From assembly GCA_938743325.2 (NCBI GenBank), contig OW568889.1, positions 1-64,000 on the forward strand: a DNA stretch of 64,000 nucleotides. The letters run 5' to 3'. Positions 46,858 through 57,152 of the stretch are shown here, piece by piece. Source of the DNA: Pycnococcus provasolii. Lineage: Eukaryota; Chlorophyta; Pseudoscourfieldiophyceae; Pseudoscourfieldiales; Pycnococcaceae. The notes beneath the pieces are model-generated. The model made no database searches and was not told the origin of the DNA. It saw only the letters and a list, made by a program, of their open reading frames with translations. Within the stretch, counting starts at the first letter, position 1; each line of letters begins with the position of its first letter. The position numbers were made by a program, and so were the translations under genes.

Positions 46858-49161
46858 TTACCGAATGAGCAGTTCTTGACGCTGCAACGTCGAAACCTTC
46901 TCCAGCGCGGCATCGCGCTGACGCTCCGCCCTTCGGTGCTGAGCATCGAGCGCATCCACGCGATCGCGCAGATTCGAGCACTCGCGAATGCGAGCCTCCT
47001 CGTCAGCCACCTGAGCATTCAGCCTTTTTGCGTACAGCTCAGCCTGCCGCCTCGCCGCCTCCAAGCTTGGGCGCAAGCTCGACTCAGCCTTTTGCAGCAC
47101 ACTCACCTCCTCCTTCAGCGCCGCCAATTCGCCGTGCAGCGTCGATCGATCCGACTCTAGCGCGGCGATCTTCTGCCTGCTCGCATCCGCATCCGCACGA
47201 GACTCCGCGGCAAGCTCCGCCACACGTCGGTCACACTCCTCCGCGGTACGCGTCATCGACGCCAGAGCGCGCGCGCGATCCTCAGCCGAGGCTGTCGCCT
47301 CCGCGGCGCTCGCTCGCTGCGCGGATCGAGCCGCCTCCACCTTCTCCAAGCTCGCCTGCAGCGCCACCTCGTGCTCCGCCTTGATGCGGCTCACCTCGCG
47401 TGCGTGCTGCTCGGCTGCACGCTCCACCGCAAGGCGTGCGGACGTGAGCTCCGAGCGAATTGCGTCCGCGTCGCGAACGCTCGCCGCATGCAGGTCGTCC
47501 GCCTGCACCCTCGCGGTGTCCGCGGTGGCTAGCTTCGACGCCAGCTCCTCCGACACCGCGGCGAACTGCCGCCTCTCGCGCTCGAGCTGCATGCGTGCGA
47601 TGCCGAGCTCGCGGTGCGCGGTGTCGCGCTCCTCGCGAATCGTCTCGAGCTCCTCGGAGATTGCCGACTGAGCCGCGACAGCAGCCTCGGTGGACGTTGC
47701 CGACCCACCGCCGTCGGCGTCGCGAGCTGCGGACGACGCTCCCGAGCGAAGCAGCACGCGCATGTGCTCAGCTTCGCCACGTGCCTCAGCCGCCTCGCGG
47801 CGCGCGCGATCAGCCGCGACGCGAAGAGCCTCGTTCTCCTCCGACAGCGCTTTATTCGCGATGTGGTGTGCATCCTGAGCTGACTCCAGCTCCGACCGTA
47901 CCTGCGATCGCTCCGCCTCGAAGCGCGCCTCAAGCTCCTGCCTCTGTGTCACGAGCTTCTCGGACAGGCGAGACAGCTCGGCATCCTTCTTCTGCTCACT
48001 CAGCAGCGCGCGCTCGCGTGCAAGTCTCGCCTCCTCCGCGTGTTCCATAGCCTCCTTGATGCGAGCGTACACGTCCGCGTCGCGCCTCTGCAGCTCCGCA
48101 AGCCTCGCGTCCGTCGCCTGCAGCGCGTCGCGAAGGTCGTCCGCCTCGCGCTTGCTCGCGTCGCGAGCCGAGGCAGCCGCCTGAAGGTCCGCGACGAGCC
48201 TCGACTGCTCGCTCGTGTGCTGAGACACCTGGCTGCGCAGCGCCGTCACCTCCGTCGCCGCGGCGTCGTAGCGGTCGCGCACCTCGCCCTCTCTCGCGCG
48301 TGCCGACTCGGCGTCGCGGTAAGCAGACTCGGCGCGCGCTCGGAGGTTTGCGAGCTCCTCCTGCACCGAGGGTGCTCCCGCGCCGGTTCGAACCTGGAGC
48401 GAAGCGAGCTCACCTTGTGCCGCGGCGAGCTCGCTCGACTCGCGCCGCCGTGCCGCCGCGGACGCCGCGAGCTCCTGCGAGAGTCTCACCGCCTCCGCGG
48501 TCCGCTCGTCGAGCGTTGCGTGCAGGCCCTTGAGTTCGTCCTTGAGCGCAGCCTGCTGCTGCAGCAGCAGGTCGTTTTCCTCCGTGAGTAGCGACACGCG
48601 CGCATCGCCCCCCTCGCTTGTCGGCGACAGAGGTGCGGCGCCTGCTGCGGCTGACGCGCTCGCGAGCGCCTGTTCTCTTTTCGCGAGAAGCGACGAGATG
48701 TGCTTGAGTTCGTCGTTCAGCCTTGCGTTTTCCTCCGTGACGGCGTTCACCTCTGCTCGCACGTCCTTGACGTCCCCTCCTCTCCTCGCGAGAGCCGCCT
48801 CCATTTCAGCGACGCGCGCGTCGTACGCGACGAGGAGCGGGCTGAGGTACGCCGGTTCCGTGATCCATATGGGCAGCGGCGCGTCGTCTCCCGCCGCGTC
48901 GACGAACGACTGTGTTTGCTGAGCCGTGTTTGCGTTCGCCGCATTACTGTGCGTGCTACTGCTACGCGCGTGCGCCTGTGCGCGTGCGAGTTCAGCCGTG
49001 AGTCTCTTGACGTTATTTTCCAAGAAGAGCGACTTATCCTTAAACTCCTTAAGCTCGGAGTTGCCTTGTGTTGCCGAGTTAAGGCTAGATAGGTCGACTT
49101 TCAGACTACCTATGCGCGAGCGAGGCACGCCCAGGTCCGCGTCCATGACCGTGGCTCCCAT
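46858..49161 (-). CDS. Coiled-coil protein, possibly centrosomal or basal-body
   Basis: A 767-residue protein, nearly all predicted coiled coil from residue ~30 to the end, rich in Ala, Glu, Arg and Leu. A short non-coil block (about 66-92) reads LPIWITEPAYLSPLLVAYDARV, a motif worth a search. No known domain is recognised. Long Ala/Arg coiled coils of this sort are common in centrosome and basal-body proteins (CEP family), and CCDC40, KATNIP and GCP2 lie on the same arm, but this does not prove a role. The ATG at 49161 is supported by a C/T-rich sense-strand tract upstream. Codon bias and GC match neighbours. Confidence 0.7.
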   Translation of the reverse strand: MGATVMDADLGVPRSRIGSLKVDLSSLNSATQGNSELKEFKDKSLFLENNVKRLTAELARAQAHARSSSTHSNAANANTAQQTQSFVDAAGDDAPLPIWITEPAYLSPLLVAYDARVAEMEAALARRGGDVKDVRAEVNAVTEENARLNDELKHISSLLAKREQALASASAAAGAAPLSPTSEGGDARVSLLTEENDLLLQQQAALKDELKGLHATLDERTAEAVRLSQELAASAAARRRESSELAAAQGELASLQVRTGAGAPSVQEELANLRARAESAYRDAESARAREGEVRDRYDAAATEVTALRSQVSQHTSEQSRLVADLQAAASARDASKREADDLRDALQATDARLAELQRRDADVYARIKEAMEHAEEARLARERALLSEQKKDAELSRLSEKLVTQRQELEARFEAERSQVRSELESAQDAHHIANKALSEENEALRVAADRARREAAEARGEAEHMRVLLRSGASSAARDADGGGSATSTEAAVAAQSAISEELETIREERDTAHRELGIARMQLERERRQFAAVSEELASKLATADTARVQADDLHAASVRDADAIRSELTSARLAVERAAEQHAREVSRIKAEHEVALQASLEKVEAARSAQRASAAEATASAEDRARALASMTRTAEECDRRVAELAAESRADADASRQKIAALESDRSTLHGELAALKEEVSVLQKAESSLRPSLEAARRQAELYAKRLNAQVADEEARIRECSNLRDRVDALDAQHRRAERQRDAALEKVSTLQRQELLIR

Positions 49162-50011
49162 GGAGGAAGGGTCCCGGGAGTTTGGAGTTTGAAGTTTGAC
49201 TTGGAGAGGGAAACGGAGGGGGAGTGTGGGACGAGGGAGAAGGAGAAGGGGAAGGGGGAATAATGGGAGGGCCTTCGAAGTTCGAACGGAACGGTTAACA
49301 GGTGCCAGGCCAGGTTCAAGCAGTTCAATGTCATGTGTGTGTGACTGTGGGGGGATCCGCTGTTGTCTACCACTATATCTCTATACAGTATGCAAGAATG
49401 GCGTACCTGTACAGGTATTCTTACCATGCAATCAAGGGGAGATAACATGGGGAGGCAACCTCGTGCCTTTTGCACGCACGTTTGCTCTGTCAGTCTGTGC
49501 GGCCTTCTCTTCTCGCGGTGAAGGCACTTCGTCTCTTTGCGGCCGGCTCTTGCACGCGTTCTTCTCGCGGGATCCCGGGATGGGAATAATAATATGTAAG
49601 TGCGAAAAGCAGGTCCCGGGAGGGAGGGAGGGGGAGTTTTTGGCCAACGCCCTTGAATCAAGTCTCTCAAGCTCTCATTTGCCTCTCTCGATCGGAAGTA
49701 AGATAACTTTACTGTCCGTCCGTCATTATTAGCACAACGGCACAACCTTGCTACGACGTATAGTATAGTCTAGAGAGGTAACACGCGTCGTTAGGCCAGC
49801 CTCTTACTACTAACGAACCGTCGTGAGTGAGTGAGTGAGTGAGTGAGTGAGTGAGTGAGTGAGTGAGTGAGTGAGTGAGTGAGTGAGTGAGTGAGTGAGT
49901 GAGTGAGTGAGTCCACACAGACAGCAGATTCACGTCGCTGCTCGTTCACGTACGTTTTTTTAAGTAGTAGCTGGCTCAAGAGGAGGAGGGCGCATTTGAC
50001 GAATTTAAGAC
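49162..50011. promoter_or_regulatory. Divergent intergenic region
   Basis: About 850 bp between two divergent genes. The part next to the coiled-coil gene is a G/A-rich tract (49200-49265). Open frames here are short and conflicting. A GAGT tetranucleotide array lies at 49823-49912. Confidence 0.5.
49823..49912. repeat. GAGT microsatellite
   Basis: About 22 perfect GAGT units. It ends 99 bp before the start of the MgtE-type gene. Read in frame it gives repeated Leu-Thr-His-Ser, an artefact. Confidence 0.95.
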
Positions 50012-50680
50012 ATGACGGCCGCGGATCTCGATCTGCCGATGCCAGGCAGCCCCACAGCAGGATCTTCGGGCAAAGACAGCGACGCGAACCTCGTCGGGTC
50101 GTACGCAACTGAGGGAATCCTTGAGGCTGTGAGAACGCGCATCGGGTGGCTCAGCGTCTTCTTCATCGGTCTCATGCTCGCGGCGTTCGTCGTCGAGTCG
50201 TTCGAAGACGTCCTCAAGAGAGAGGTGGAGCTAAGCTACTTCGTTCCACTGCTCATAGGACACGGCGGAAACACAGGATCGCAGGCAGTCAGCTCGGTGA
50301 TCCGCGCGCTCGCACTGAAGCAAGTTCGGCCGCGAGACGTCATCATGGTGGCCATCAAGGAGTCGTCGACGGGAATGCTGATGGGCATAGCTCTCGGACT
50401 TCTCATCTACTTGCTTTCCGCCGTCTGGAGCGGGATGAGCCAGTCCGTCGGCGTCGTCGTCGCCATCGCGCTTCCCTTAGTGTCGCTCTGGAGCAACCTG
50501 CTCGGCGGGCTGCTTCCGCTTCTATCTGCCTCCTTTGGAACGAACCCCGCCGTAACCGCCGCACCTCTCATGACGACAATCGTCGATAGCACGGGCCTCG
50601 TCATATACTTTGTGATTGCGCGCATGGTGCTGGGCACGATCGGCGCGGACAAGGCTGTGCACGTTCCAGCGGTGGCATAA
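50012..50680 (+). CDS. Stand-alone MgtE membrane domain (Mg2+ transporter)
   Basis: A 222-residue protein consisting of one MgtE transmembrane domain with about five helices. GHGGNTGSQ (residues 83-91) and NPAVTAAPLMTTIVDSTGLVIYF are the pore-helix signatures of MgtE/SLC41. Bacterial MgtE adds an N-terminal domain and CBS pair (~450 residues); SLC41 has two membrane repeats. Here both are missing. The sequence is nearer the bacterial form. The first ~40 residues are polar and may be a short targeting region. As MgtE works as a dimer, the short form could still form a channel but would lack CBS gating. Confidence 0.85.
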   Translation: MTAADLDLPMPGSPTAGSSGKDSDANLVGSYATEGILEAVRTRIGWLSVFFIGLMLAAFVVESFEDVLKREVELSYFVPLLIGHGGNTGSQAVSSVIRALALKQVRPRDVIMVAIKESSTGMLMGIALGLLIYLLSAVWSGMSQSVGVVVAIALPLVSLWSNLLGGLLPLLSASFGTNPAVTAAPLMTTIVDSTGLVIYFVIARMVLGTIGADKAVHVPAVA

Positions 50681-50993
50681 TCTGAGATCCCTCATTCAGT
50701 AATGAAGTGTACTTTACTCTGTCCAACGGTCGTCCATTCACACCATTCACTTTCACCATTCAGCCCATTCACCGGTGCCATTCAGTAGGGTGCTTGGTTG
50801 GCGCGCGCTCACTCAGTAAACCATCAACGCTAAAAACTCTAGCTAGAGGGGATCCCCTCCTGCACCCGCTGGTTGCGAAGGAGTACTGCGAATCTCGCCG
50901 GTGTTCTCTTCTCTTTCCCCCCCTGGTCCCTTCGTCCTCCGCCCCCCGACCACGAGGCGATCTTCCCATCACAAAAAGCCCAACCGCTCCTCC
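50681..50993. promoter_or_regulatory. Intergenic and promoter region
   Basis: 313 bp between two plus genes. CCATTCAC-type short repeats lie at 50735-50785, and a strong C/T-rich tract (about 50907-50947) precedes the next ATG. No gene. Confidence 0.5.
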
Positions 50994-52069
50994 ATGGCCG
51001 CACCTACGGGCCTCGGGGCCTCGGCTCCGTACAACGCGCTCGTGCAGCAGGCGGCGCGCAGGTACCTCGAGGAAACGGCCAAAGACAGCGACGCGGCGAG
51101 CAAACTCTCGGGCCAAGGCGTCGCAGCCATATGCGCAACAGGTAAGGCGGACGGAAGTCACCGGTGGGGACGGTGCAGGTTAGCGTCATGGCCGCTTCAT
51201 CTTAACGCTGGCACGCAAAAGGGCGAGCATTGCAGTGACGGAAAAAGCGCTCACAAGCGCACCAACACACACAACCACAAAAACGCACAGGGCTGGTTAT
51301 GGGTGTCACCCACGTACTTAGCGGTCCCGACCACCTGAGCGCGCTCGCGATGCTCAGCGTGGGAAGCAGCTGGCGCGCGTTTGGTCTTGGTTGTCGGTGG
51401 GGCGTCGGGCACAGCACAGGGTTGCTGCTCATTGCCATAGCGTTCTTTGCAACTTCCATGGAGCTTGACCTAAAGACAGTCTCCTTCTACGCCGACTGGT
51501 TCGTGGGCATCTCCATGCTCGCGCTCGGATGTTTTGGGTTCTACAAGGTGAAGACAGACTGGGACCGCGGCGCGTTCAAGCCGGCTGTGCAGGATGCAAG
51601 AGCAAAGGGAGACTTGCCTGATCAGGTGGAGGAAAAGCTGGAGGAGAAGTCGCTCATGGCGGACGCGGAGGCGGGAGCAGCAGAGGCGGCGAAGCACGAC
51701 CCCTGCGAGGAGTGCACGCAGTTCCTGAAGTCGGTGGACTTCTCGAAGCCGTCTACACAGCGCCTTGCGGCGCTCGGCGTGGGCATCATCCACGGCGTCG
51801 CCGGCCCGGGCGGTGTGCTCGGCGTTCTTCCCGCCGTCGTTTTAAACGACTGGGTGAAGAGTTCTGTATACTTGCTGAGTTTTATTGTCGCGAGCATTTT
51901 GATGATGGGCATTTTCGCCGCTGGATACGGCGAGATGACGCTTCGTCTCGGCCGCACGGAGCGCATCAACGCGATGTTGAGCGCATTCAGCGCGGGCCTC
52001 AGCTTCCTCGTCGGCGTCGTGTGGATTTTGCTGATGTATGAGGGCAAGCTCGACGAGGTGTTCGAGTAG
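50994..52069 (+). CDS. NicO/UreH-like metal transporter (two exons)
   Basis: A 308-residue membrane protein from exons 50994-51141 and 51291-52069. The first helix holds [16 protein letters not shown], the His/Asp-His metal signature of the NicO/UreH/RcnA superfamily, and [10 protein letters not shown] is the second. A large soluble loop (about residues 145-210) includes CEECTQFL, a possible metal site, before [14 protein letters not shown] and two or three further helices. The family moves Ni2+, Co2+ or related ions; plant and algal members are plastid or Golgi proteins of uncertain substrate. Splicing forms G|GG and joins the soluble N-terminus to the first helix in phase. Confidence 0.83.
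51142..51290 (+). other. Intron of the NicO/UreH-like gene
   Basis: A 149-bp GT-AG intron: donor CAG|GTAAGG, acceptor ACGCACAG. A CTTAACG word near 51200 may be the branch. The last 60 bp are rich in AC repeats. Confidence 0.88.
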
Positions 52070-52304
52070 CCAGCGAGGAAGTTCAGTATTCTTATAAACC
52101 CGTAATTGTGACTATTCTTTTTCTTCGAACCTTCTTTCGTCTACTGTGTGGTAATGCACGGTTCATGGCGACGGCGATTACGACAAACAAAGGGCGCAAG
52201 CGGAGCTCTCACGGCGCCAATCAATTAATCTTAGTGGTGGACAGTAGAACTAATGTAAAATCGGTAACCAAAAAACAAACAAAAACACCTCTCGTCATCA
52301 GTCA

Positions 52305-53432
52305 TCAGAGTTTGTGTTCGCGGATGAAGTCTGCCACGTCGAGCGGCGTGACACCCCTCACACCTGTGGCAGTCTTGCACAGAGCGACGAGCCCGCCCTC
52401 TCCACCGGGCTGGAACGTGTCGCCGAGGTCGAAGGCTCGATTCAGAGTCTCCGCCATCTCGCCGCCATCCGCATCCATGATCGTTTGTCGACGCGCGAGC
52501 CGTTTCACCCACCCATGACCCGGCTTTTCGACTTCCATCAAGTACTCATCACTGTGACTCGTTCTTCGCGCGCGCACGACGCGTTGGCAAGCTTTGGCTG
52601 ACAAGCCGTCGGCACCCATCTCGCACAAACCTCGATGAAGCGCTTCCGGTGCGAGGCGCGCGGCATCACAAGGCTCTCTGACAATCGCAACGTCGCCGCA
52701 CAGTTCGATCGTCACCTTTCCGCTATGTAGTGCTCTGTAGCCGTCGTTAATTGCGTCCCAGCTAGCTTCGTAGAGGTCCGAAAACGCGTCGAGATTGTCC
52801 AGCATTTCGGGAAGAAGACGAAACGCGTGCTCGTAAGCCATTTCGTCGTCGTCGTGCTGTGCGCCTATGGTTTCGATGGCGGCGTTCAGTTTGACAGCTT
52901 CTTCTGATGGCGACTCGCCAAAGTCACCCACTGCCGCTGCGGCGGTGAGCAGCTCTTCGTGTTGCAGCGCCTTCTCAGGTTCTAGGAGTGCGAAAGCGCT
53001 GAACACGCCATCACCGTCGTAGTGGTTGTTGACGACGCCTGCTTTTTCGTATCGTTCTGCGTACTTGCTGCTTTTGAGAAAGTTGAATGCAATTTCCGTG
53101 GACGTGTCTGCGTAGAGTTCTTCCGGCGTGTCGTTGTTCGTCCAGTGCGTAAGTTGCAGGGCCGCGCCCGGCACGAGGCCATCGCACGTGATGGTCGGCA
53201 CGGACGCCTGCAACAACGGCGCACCGTACGGAACAAACATGAATGAACGACTAGCCTCAGCATGCGACGACGACAAGGACGCTGACGATGACGCCTTCAA
53301 GGACGAAGATGAAGAGGCAACGGCAACAAGAAAGCGACGACGAGAACAAGAACAAGAATCCCAAGAAGAAACAGGACTCCGAGAAACAGGTACTGTGATG
53401 ACTGTGCTGCGAATAAGCAACGACGTGGACAT
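52305..53432 (-). CDS. DUF6687-like protein
   Basis: A 375-residue protein. After ~65 Ser-rich residues that look like a targeting peptide, the domain begins MFVPYGAPLLQASVPTITCD. Notable stretches are LTHWTNNDTPEELYADTSTEI, then NNHYDGDGVFSAFALLEPE, and later AVGDFGESPS. The His, Asp-x-Asp-Gly and Gly-Asp-Phe elements resemble DHH-type metal sites, and the family (DUF6687) occurs in bacteria and plants without known function. The family name comes from memory of these motifs and should be checked. A C/T-rich sense-strand tract lies near 53507-53528. The retroelement lies directly upstream. Confidence 0.6.
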   Translation of the reverse strand: MSTSLLIRSTVITVPVSRSPVSSWDSCSCSRRRFLVAVASSSSSLKASSSASLSSSHAEASRSFMFVPYGAPLLQASVPTITCDGLVPGAALQLTHWTNNDTPEELYADTSTEIAFNFLKSSKYAERYEKAGVVNNHYDGDGVFSAFALLEPEKALQHEELLTAAAAVGDFGESPSEEAVKLNAAIETIGAQHDDDEMAYEHAFRLLPEMLDNLDAFSDLYEASWDAINDGYRALHSGKVTIELCGDVAIVREPCDAARLAPEALHRGLCEMGADGLSAKACQRVVRARRTSHSDEYLMEVEKPGHGWVKRLARRQTIMDADGGEMAETLNRAFDLGDTFQPGGEGGLVALCKTATGVRGVTPLDVADFIREHKL

Positions 53433-53540
53433 GGACACTAAAATCCTAAAATAAAAGGTAGGACGGATCCTCACGTGCGGGACTCCAAACTCCTCGAGGC
53501 TCTTGGGAGATGGGGAGGGGGAAGATGAAAACCAGTATCG

Positions 53541-53554
53541 TAACCCCTAAACGA
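53541..53554. repeat. Left arm of a split 14-bp inverted repeat
   Basis: TAACCCCTAAACGA pairs exactly with TCGTTTAGGGGTTA at 55387-55400. The retroelement is inserted in the loop between the arms, so they were originally about 19 bp apart and made a hairpin in the divergent promoter. Confidence 0.8.
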
Positions 53555-53570
53555 ATAAAATCAGGAATCC

Positions 53571-53995
53571 TGTCGTGTTTCTACCCAAACCCTACTAGGG
53601 TGTAATCATTTTATAGTGAGCGTACAGGTCGAGAAACCTCGGCTGCTCCTAACGGAGATTTAGTACCATGATGCCTACTAGGGTTTACTTTACTGACTAG
53701 ATAATTCGATTATATCCTATGTTTGCTTATATAACTGTCTTTTATTGTTTCTTATCGAACCATCACTAAACTACTCTAACTGATCTACATCTTCTTTACA
53801 TTACTACTACAGGACTACGACGACAGGTTATGTCATCACGTTTTCCTTTGTAAAGGTGTGATCATTCTTCCCTCTGCCAATCTATGGCGGAGTAGGTTAG
53901 AAGCACACTTCTTTTTACCGTTGATACTAATTTTTGTTGTCGTCATCTCTGGTCATTCGCCGCGCTGCAGATTGCTACTGCATTCCCCAACGACA
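53571..53995 (+). repeat. 5' LTR of the copia element
   Basis: 425 bp, AT-richer than the host, starting TGTCG and ending CGACA. It matches the 3' LTR along its full length by eye. Confidence 0.93.
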
Positions 53996-54953
53996 GGTTA
54001 TGAGCCTCATGGGTTCGCAGACGAAACCGAGTGACAGCGACAATCATGGAATCTTTGATGGAATTTCAGTATCTCTCTTTCCTGGATGGCAGCAACGCGC
54101 AAAAGCAGCGCTCCATGCTGTGAAGCGAAAGGGGCACAAAAAGATACCAAAGATGCCATCACCGCTGGCGGGCAGGATCACTGGGAAGTACCTATTTCAT
54201 GTGATTGATGAAAAGCCAGCCAAAGACGGTGTTGATGCTAACCCTGCGAATCGTGTTTTCACAGAAAAGCAAAAACAACGGGAGTCTTGTTTCAGATCAA
54301 CAAGATATCTTCTGTCCATTGGATATGTCAAAAGCAGCGTCATGTCGCAATTGATTCAACCGATGCTGAGATCGTTGCACAAGTTGCAATGACTAAAGAC
54401 GCGTATTGGTTGCATGGACTGATGAACGATTTAGGTCATCCACAGGACACGATCGTTTGTGATGTCGACAACAGCGCCAGTGTCACAATGGCAATGAACG
54501 ACATTGGAATGTCATCTCGCAAATCTCGTCATGCATCAGTACGCAAGGCGTACGTTCGTGAAGGTGTACGAAATCGCATAACTGCTATGCGTCATGTCAA
54601 AGGGTCTGACAATACATCAGACGTCTTCACCAAAGCTCTGACTTGGAGTTCATTCTCTCAGCATCGCGCTTCTCTACTCGGACGCGAATCTGATGATTCT
54701 CACTCTTCAGCGAAACGTACTCGATTCACGTAGCTTATTCGCTGTACCGTTGCATCACAGTTAATCTGTGCCTATGTTGCTTTTTCTTTTAATGATAGGG
54801 TGGTTCCCTTGGCTGCTGACTTTTAGTCGCATAAGACCATTGAACAACTGAGACTTTGTCTCCATGGACGTGGCAGCTTTTGTAGCTTAAGACCATGCTT
54901 CCTTTCTTTTTCACATTCCACCTCTCTCTAATCACGTTCGACGTGCGGGGGTG

Positions 54954-55378
54954 TGTCGTGTTTCTACCCAAACCCTACTAGGGTGTAATCATTTTATAGT
55001 GAGCGTACAGGTCGAGAAACCTCGGCTGCTCCTAACGGAGATTTAGTACCATGATGCCTACTAGGGTTTACTTTACTGACTAGATAATTCGATTATATCC
55101 TATGTTTGCTTATATAACTGTCTTTTATTGTTTCTTATCGAACCATCACTAAACTACTCTAACTGATCTACATCTTCTTTACATTACTACTACAGGACTA
55201 CGACGACAGGTTATGTCATCACGTTTTCCTTTGTAAAGGTGTGATCATTCTTCCCTCTGCCAATCTATGGCGGAGTAGGTTAGAAGCACACTTCTTTTTA
55301 CCGTTGATACTAATTTTTGTTGTCGTCATCTCTGGTCATTCGCCGCGCTGCAGATTGCTACTGCATTCCCCAACGACA
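54954..55378 (+). repeat. 3' LTR of the copia element
   Basis: 425 bp, same as the 5' LTR, preceded by a G-rich GCGGGGGTG that may be the polypurine tract. Confidence 0.93.
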
Positions 55379-55556
55379 AATCCGTTTCGTTTAGGGGTTA
55401 ACCGGATGGGGTTGGTTAGGTTAGGGTTTGGTCATTAATGGCCTCATTGGTGTAATCTGTGACGACATGGGCTATTATTTATTATTTGGATGTTTTCTTT
55501 CCCCTGGGGTCTTCGTCTTCCTCTTCCCCCCTGTGATCATTCTCCGCATTAGTGCC

Positions 55557-57068
55557 ATGGCCTCCACCGACAACCCTTGGGATCACATCTCGCCGCCGCC
55601 CTTGGATGTGCCCATGGATAGTACTTCCATGCAGCCGGTGCATGTGGTGCCCATCTCACTCATCAGCGGGTTCCTCGGCGCGGGAAAAACCACGCTGCTC
55701 AGACAACTACTCACGCAGACGTCGATGAAGATTGGACTCATCGTCAACGACGTCGCCGCCGTCAACATCGACGCGAAACTTGTCAGAAACGATAACATGC
55801 AGGCAAGCGCAGGAGCTGGCGGATCAACCGCCGATATGGCGGACACGGTCGAGCTGCAAAACGGGTGCGCGTGCTGCACGGCTTCAGACGAACTACTCGA
55901 CAGCATAGACAGGCTGCTCTCTCTCAGCGCAAGGAGAGGAGAGAGGTACGACCGCATCATCATGGAAACGAGCGGCGTCGCGGAACCGCAGGCGATCAGA
56001 GACAAATTCAACGACGCCATCACGTACCAGGACCCAATCATGGACCTCGTCACGCTCGACACGCTCGTCACCGTCGTCGACACGTCCGCGTTCCTGCAGG
56101 AGTACGAGAGCCGAGACGTCATCGCTAACAGGCCTGACCTCGGAGGAAACGAGGCGCAGGGCGGAAGCGGGCAGAGGCGCGTCGTCGACCTGCTTGTCGA
56201 GCAAGTCGAGTGCGCGGATATTGTGCTGCTCAACAAAAGCGACATGGTGAACGAAACGGAACTGAAGCACCTCGAGCAAGTCGTGGGAGCCATCAACCCG
56301 CTCGCCTCCGCGTACCCTTGTACGTACGGAAAGGTGGAAACCGAACTCGTTTTCGGCGCATCGGGACAAGCAATCGTAAGCAAACTTAACACGGAGGGAC
56401 ACCATCGTGGCGCGGTGGCATTTGCGAGGAGCCAGCAGAGGAAAGAGCAAGCAGAGGGCGGCGCCTCCGCCGCCGCCGCCGCCACCGCAGAGGCGACGAA
56501 TCCCTCCGCTGCCGCGGCGCGCGCCGCGGCGACGCAGCGGCAGGAGACGACAGCGACCATTCGCTTTGGCATACGAAACTTTGTGTACAGCGCCCGCAGG
56601 CCATTTCACGTTCAGCGCCTGCGTAGCGTGGTTCTCGCATGGATGCCTGTGAAGAAGAATACGGCGGTGAGTCATGAGGAGGTTGCCGCCGCGAATGCAA
56701 GCGCGTCGACGAGTCCGATGAAGGCTGTGATTCGATCGAAAGGATTCGTGTGGCTCAGCACATCTCATGTCACAGCTCATTACTGGAGTCACGCCGGGAA
56801 CTTCTTCGAAATTCGTGACGAGGGAGACTGGTGGGATGCCGTGCCACGCGACGACTGGCCGCAGGTTGCAGCGCAGCGCGCGGTGATCGAGAGCGAGTTT
56901 GAGGGTTGGTGCGGCGACCGCAGGCAGGAGATTGTGTTCATCGGCGCGAGCATGGACGAGCCTGCGATTCGCGCGCAGCTCGACGAGTGCCTGGTGACGG
57001 ACGACGAGCTCACGGAATACCGGCAGAAGTACCAGTGCGCAGAAAAGAAAATTGAAGAACTAAATTGA
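55557..57068 (+). CDS. COG0523 (CobW/ZNG1-type) GTPase, copy A
   Basis: A 503-residue G3E GTPase. Walker A GFLGAGKTT is at residues 38-46, the metal motif NGCACC at 102-107, then ETSGVAEP (switch region) and NKSD (guanine specificity). The C-terminal CobW_C part has RNFVYSARRPFHVQRL and KGFVWLSTSH. COG0523 proteins carry Zn2+ (or Co2+/Fe) to client proteins using GTP; human ZNG1 feeds methionine aminopeptidase. An Ala-rich insert (about 300-325) is variable. ATG 55557 is after a C/T-rich tract and shortly downstream of the inverted-repeat promoter. Its paralogue lies at 58633-60330. Confidence 0.9.
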   Translation: MASTDNPWDHISPPPLDVPMDSTSMQPVHVVPISLISGFLGAGKTTLLRQLLTQTSMKIGLIVNDVAAVNIDAKLVRNDNMQASAGAGGSTADMADTVELQNGCACCTASDELLDSIDRLLSLSARRGERYDRIIMETSGVAEPQAIRDKFNDAITYQDPIMDLVTLDTLVTVVDTSAFLQEYESRDVIANRPDLGGNEAQGGSGQRRVVDLLVEQVECADIVLLNKSDMVNETELKHLEQVVGAINPLASAYPCTYGKVETELVFGASGQAIVSKLNTEGHHRGAVAFARSQQRKEQAEGGASAAAAATAEATNPSAAAARAAATQRQETTATIRFGIRNFVYSARRPFHVQRLRSVVLAWMPVKKNTAVSHEEVAAANASASTSPMKAVIRSKGFVWLSTSHVTAHYWSHAGNFFEIRDEGDWWDAVPRDDWPQVAAQRAVIESEFEGWCGDRRQEIVFIGASMDEPAIRAQLDECLVTDDELTEYRQKYQCAEKKIEELN

Positions 57069-57077
57069 GTAAGTTGT

Positions 57078-57099
57078 AACCCCCAATCGATTCGGGGTT
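57078..57099. promoter_or_regulatory. 22-bp near-palindrome in an 84-bp promoter
   Basis: AACCCCCAATCG then ATTCGGGGTT is a palindrome with one mismatched pair. It lies in the 84-bp gap between two plus-strand genes, so it probably belongs to the second promoter. It contains the AACCCC motif found upstream of other genes here. Confidence 0.55.
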
Positions 57100-57152
57100 T
57101 GTTGCTCTCGCCCGTTGCCAAACTTGCCCTATTGCACACCTTTCAATCTTTC

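Larger units (their letters stand above)
53571..55378 (+). mobile_element. Ty1/copia LTR retrotransposon remnant
   Basis: A fossil LTR element of 1,808 bp flanked by a 5-bp target duplication, AATCC (53566-53570 and 55379-55383). Two 425-bp LTRs begin TGTCG and end CGACA. The ~960-bp interior has only the end of a pol region with a copia-type RNase H (motif DNSASVTMAMND and DVFTKAL); gag, integrase and most of the reverse transcriptase are not seen. It is broken and far shorter than the family's usual ~5 kb, so it could only have moved with help from a full relative. The LTRs look identical on reading, so the insertion is young. It sits between two divergent genes. Confidence 0.9.

Noticed and set aside
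49751-50108. Minus-strand frames with repeated Leu-Thr-His-Ser
   Set aside because: Translation of the GAGT microsatellite.
57099-57152. Longer start for the cupin gene
   Set aside because: The upstream in-frame codon is not ATG and would place the palindrome in or next to the coding sequence; the ATG at 57153 fits better.
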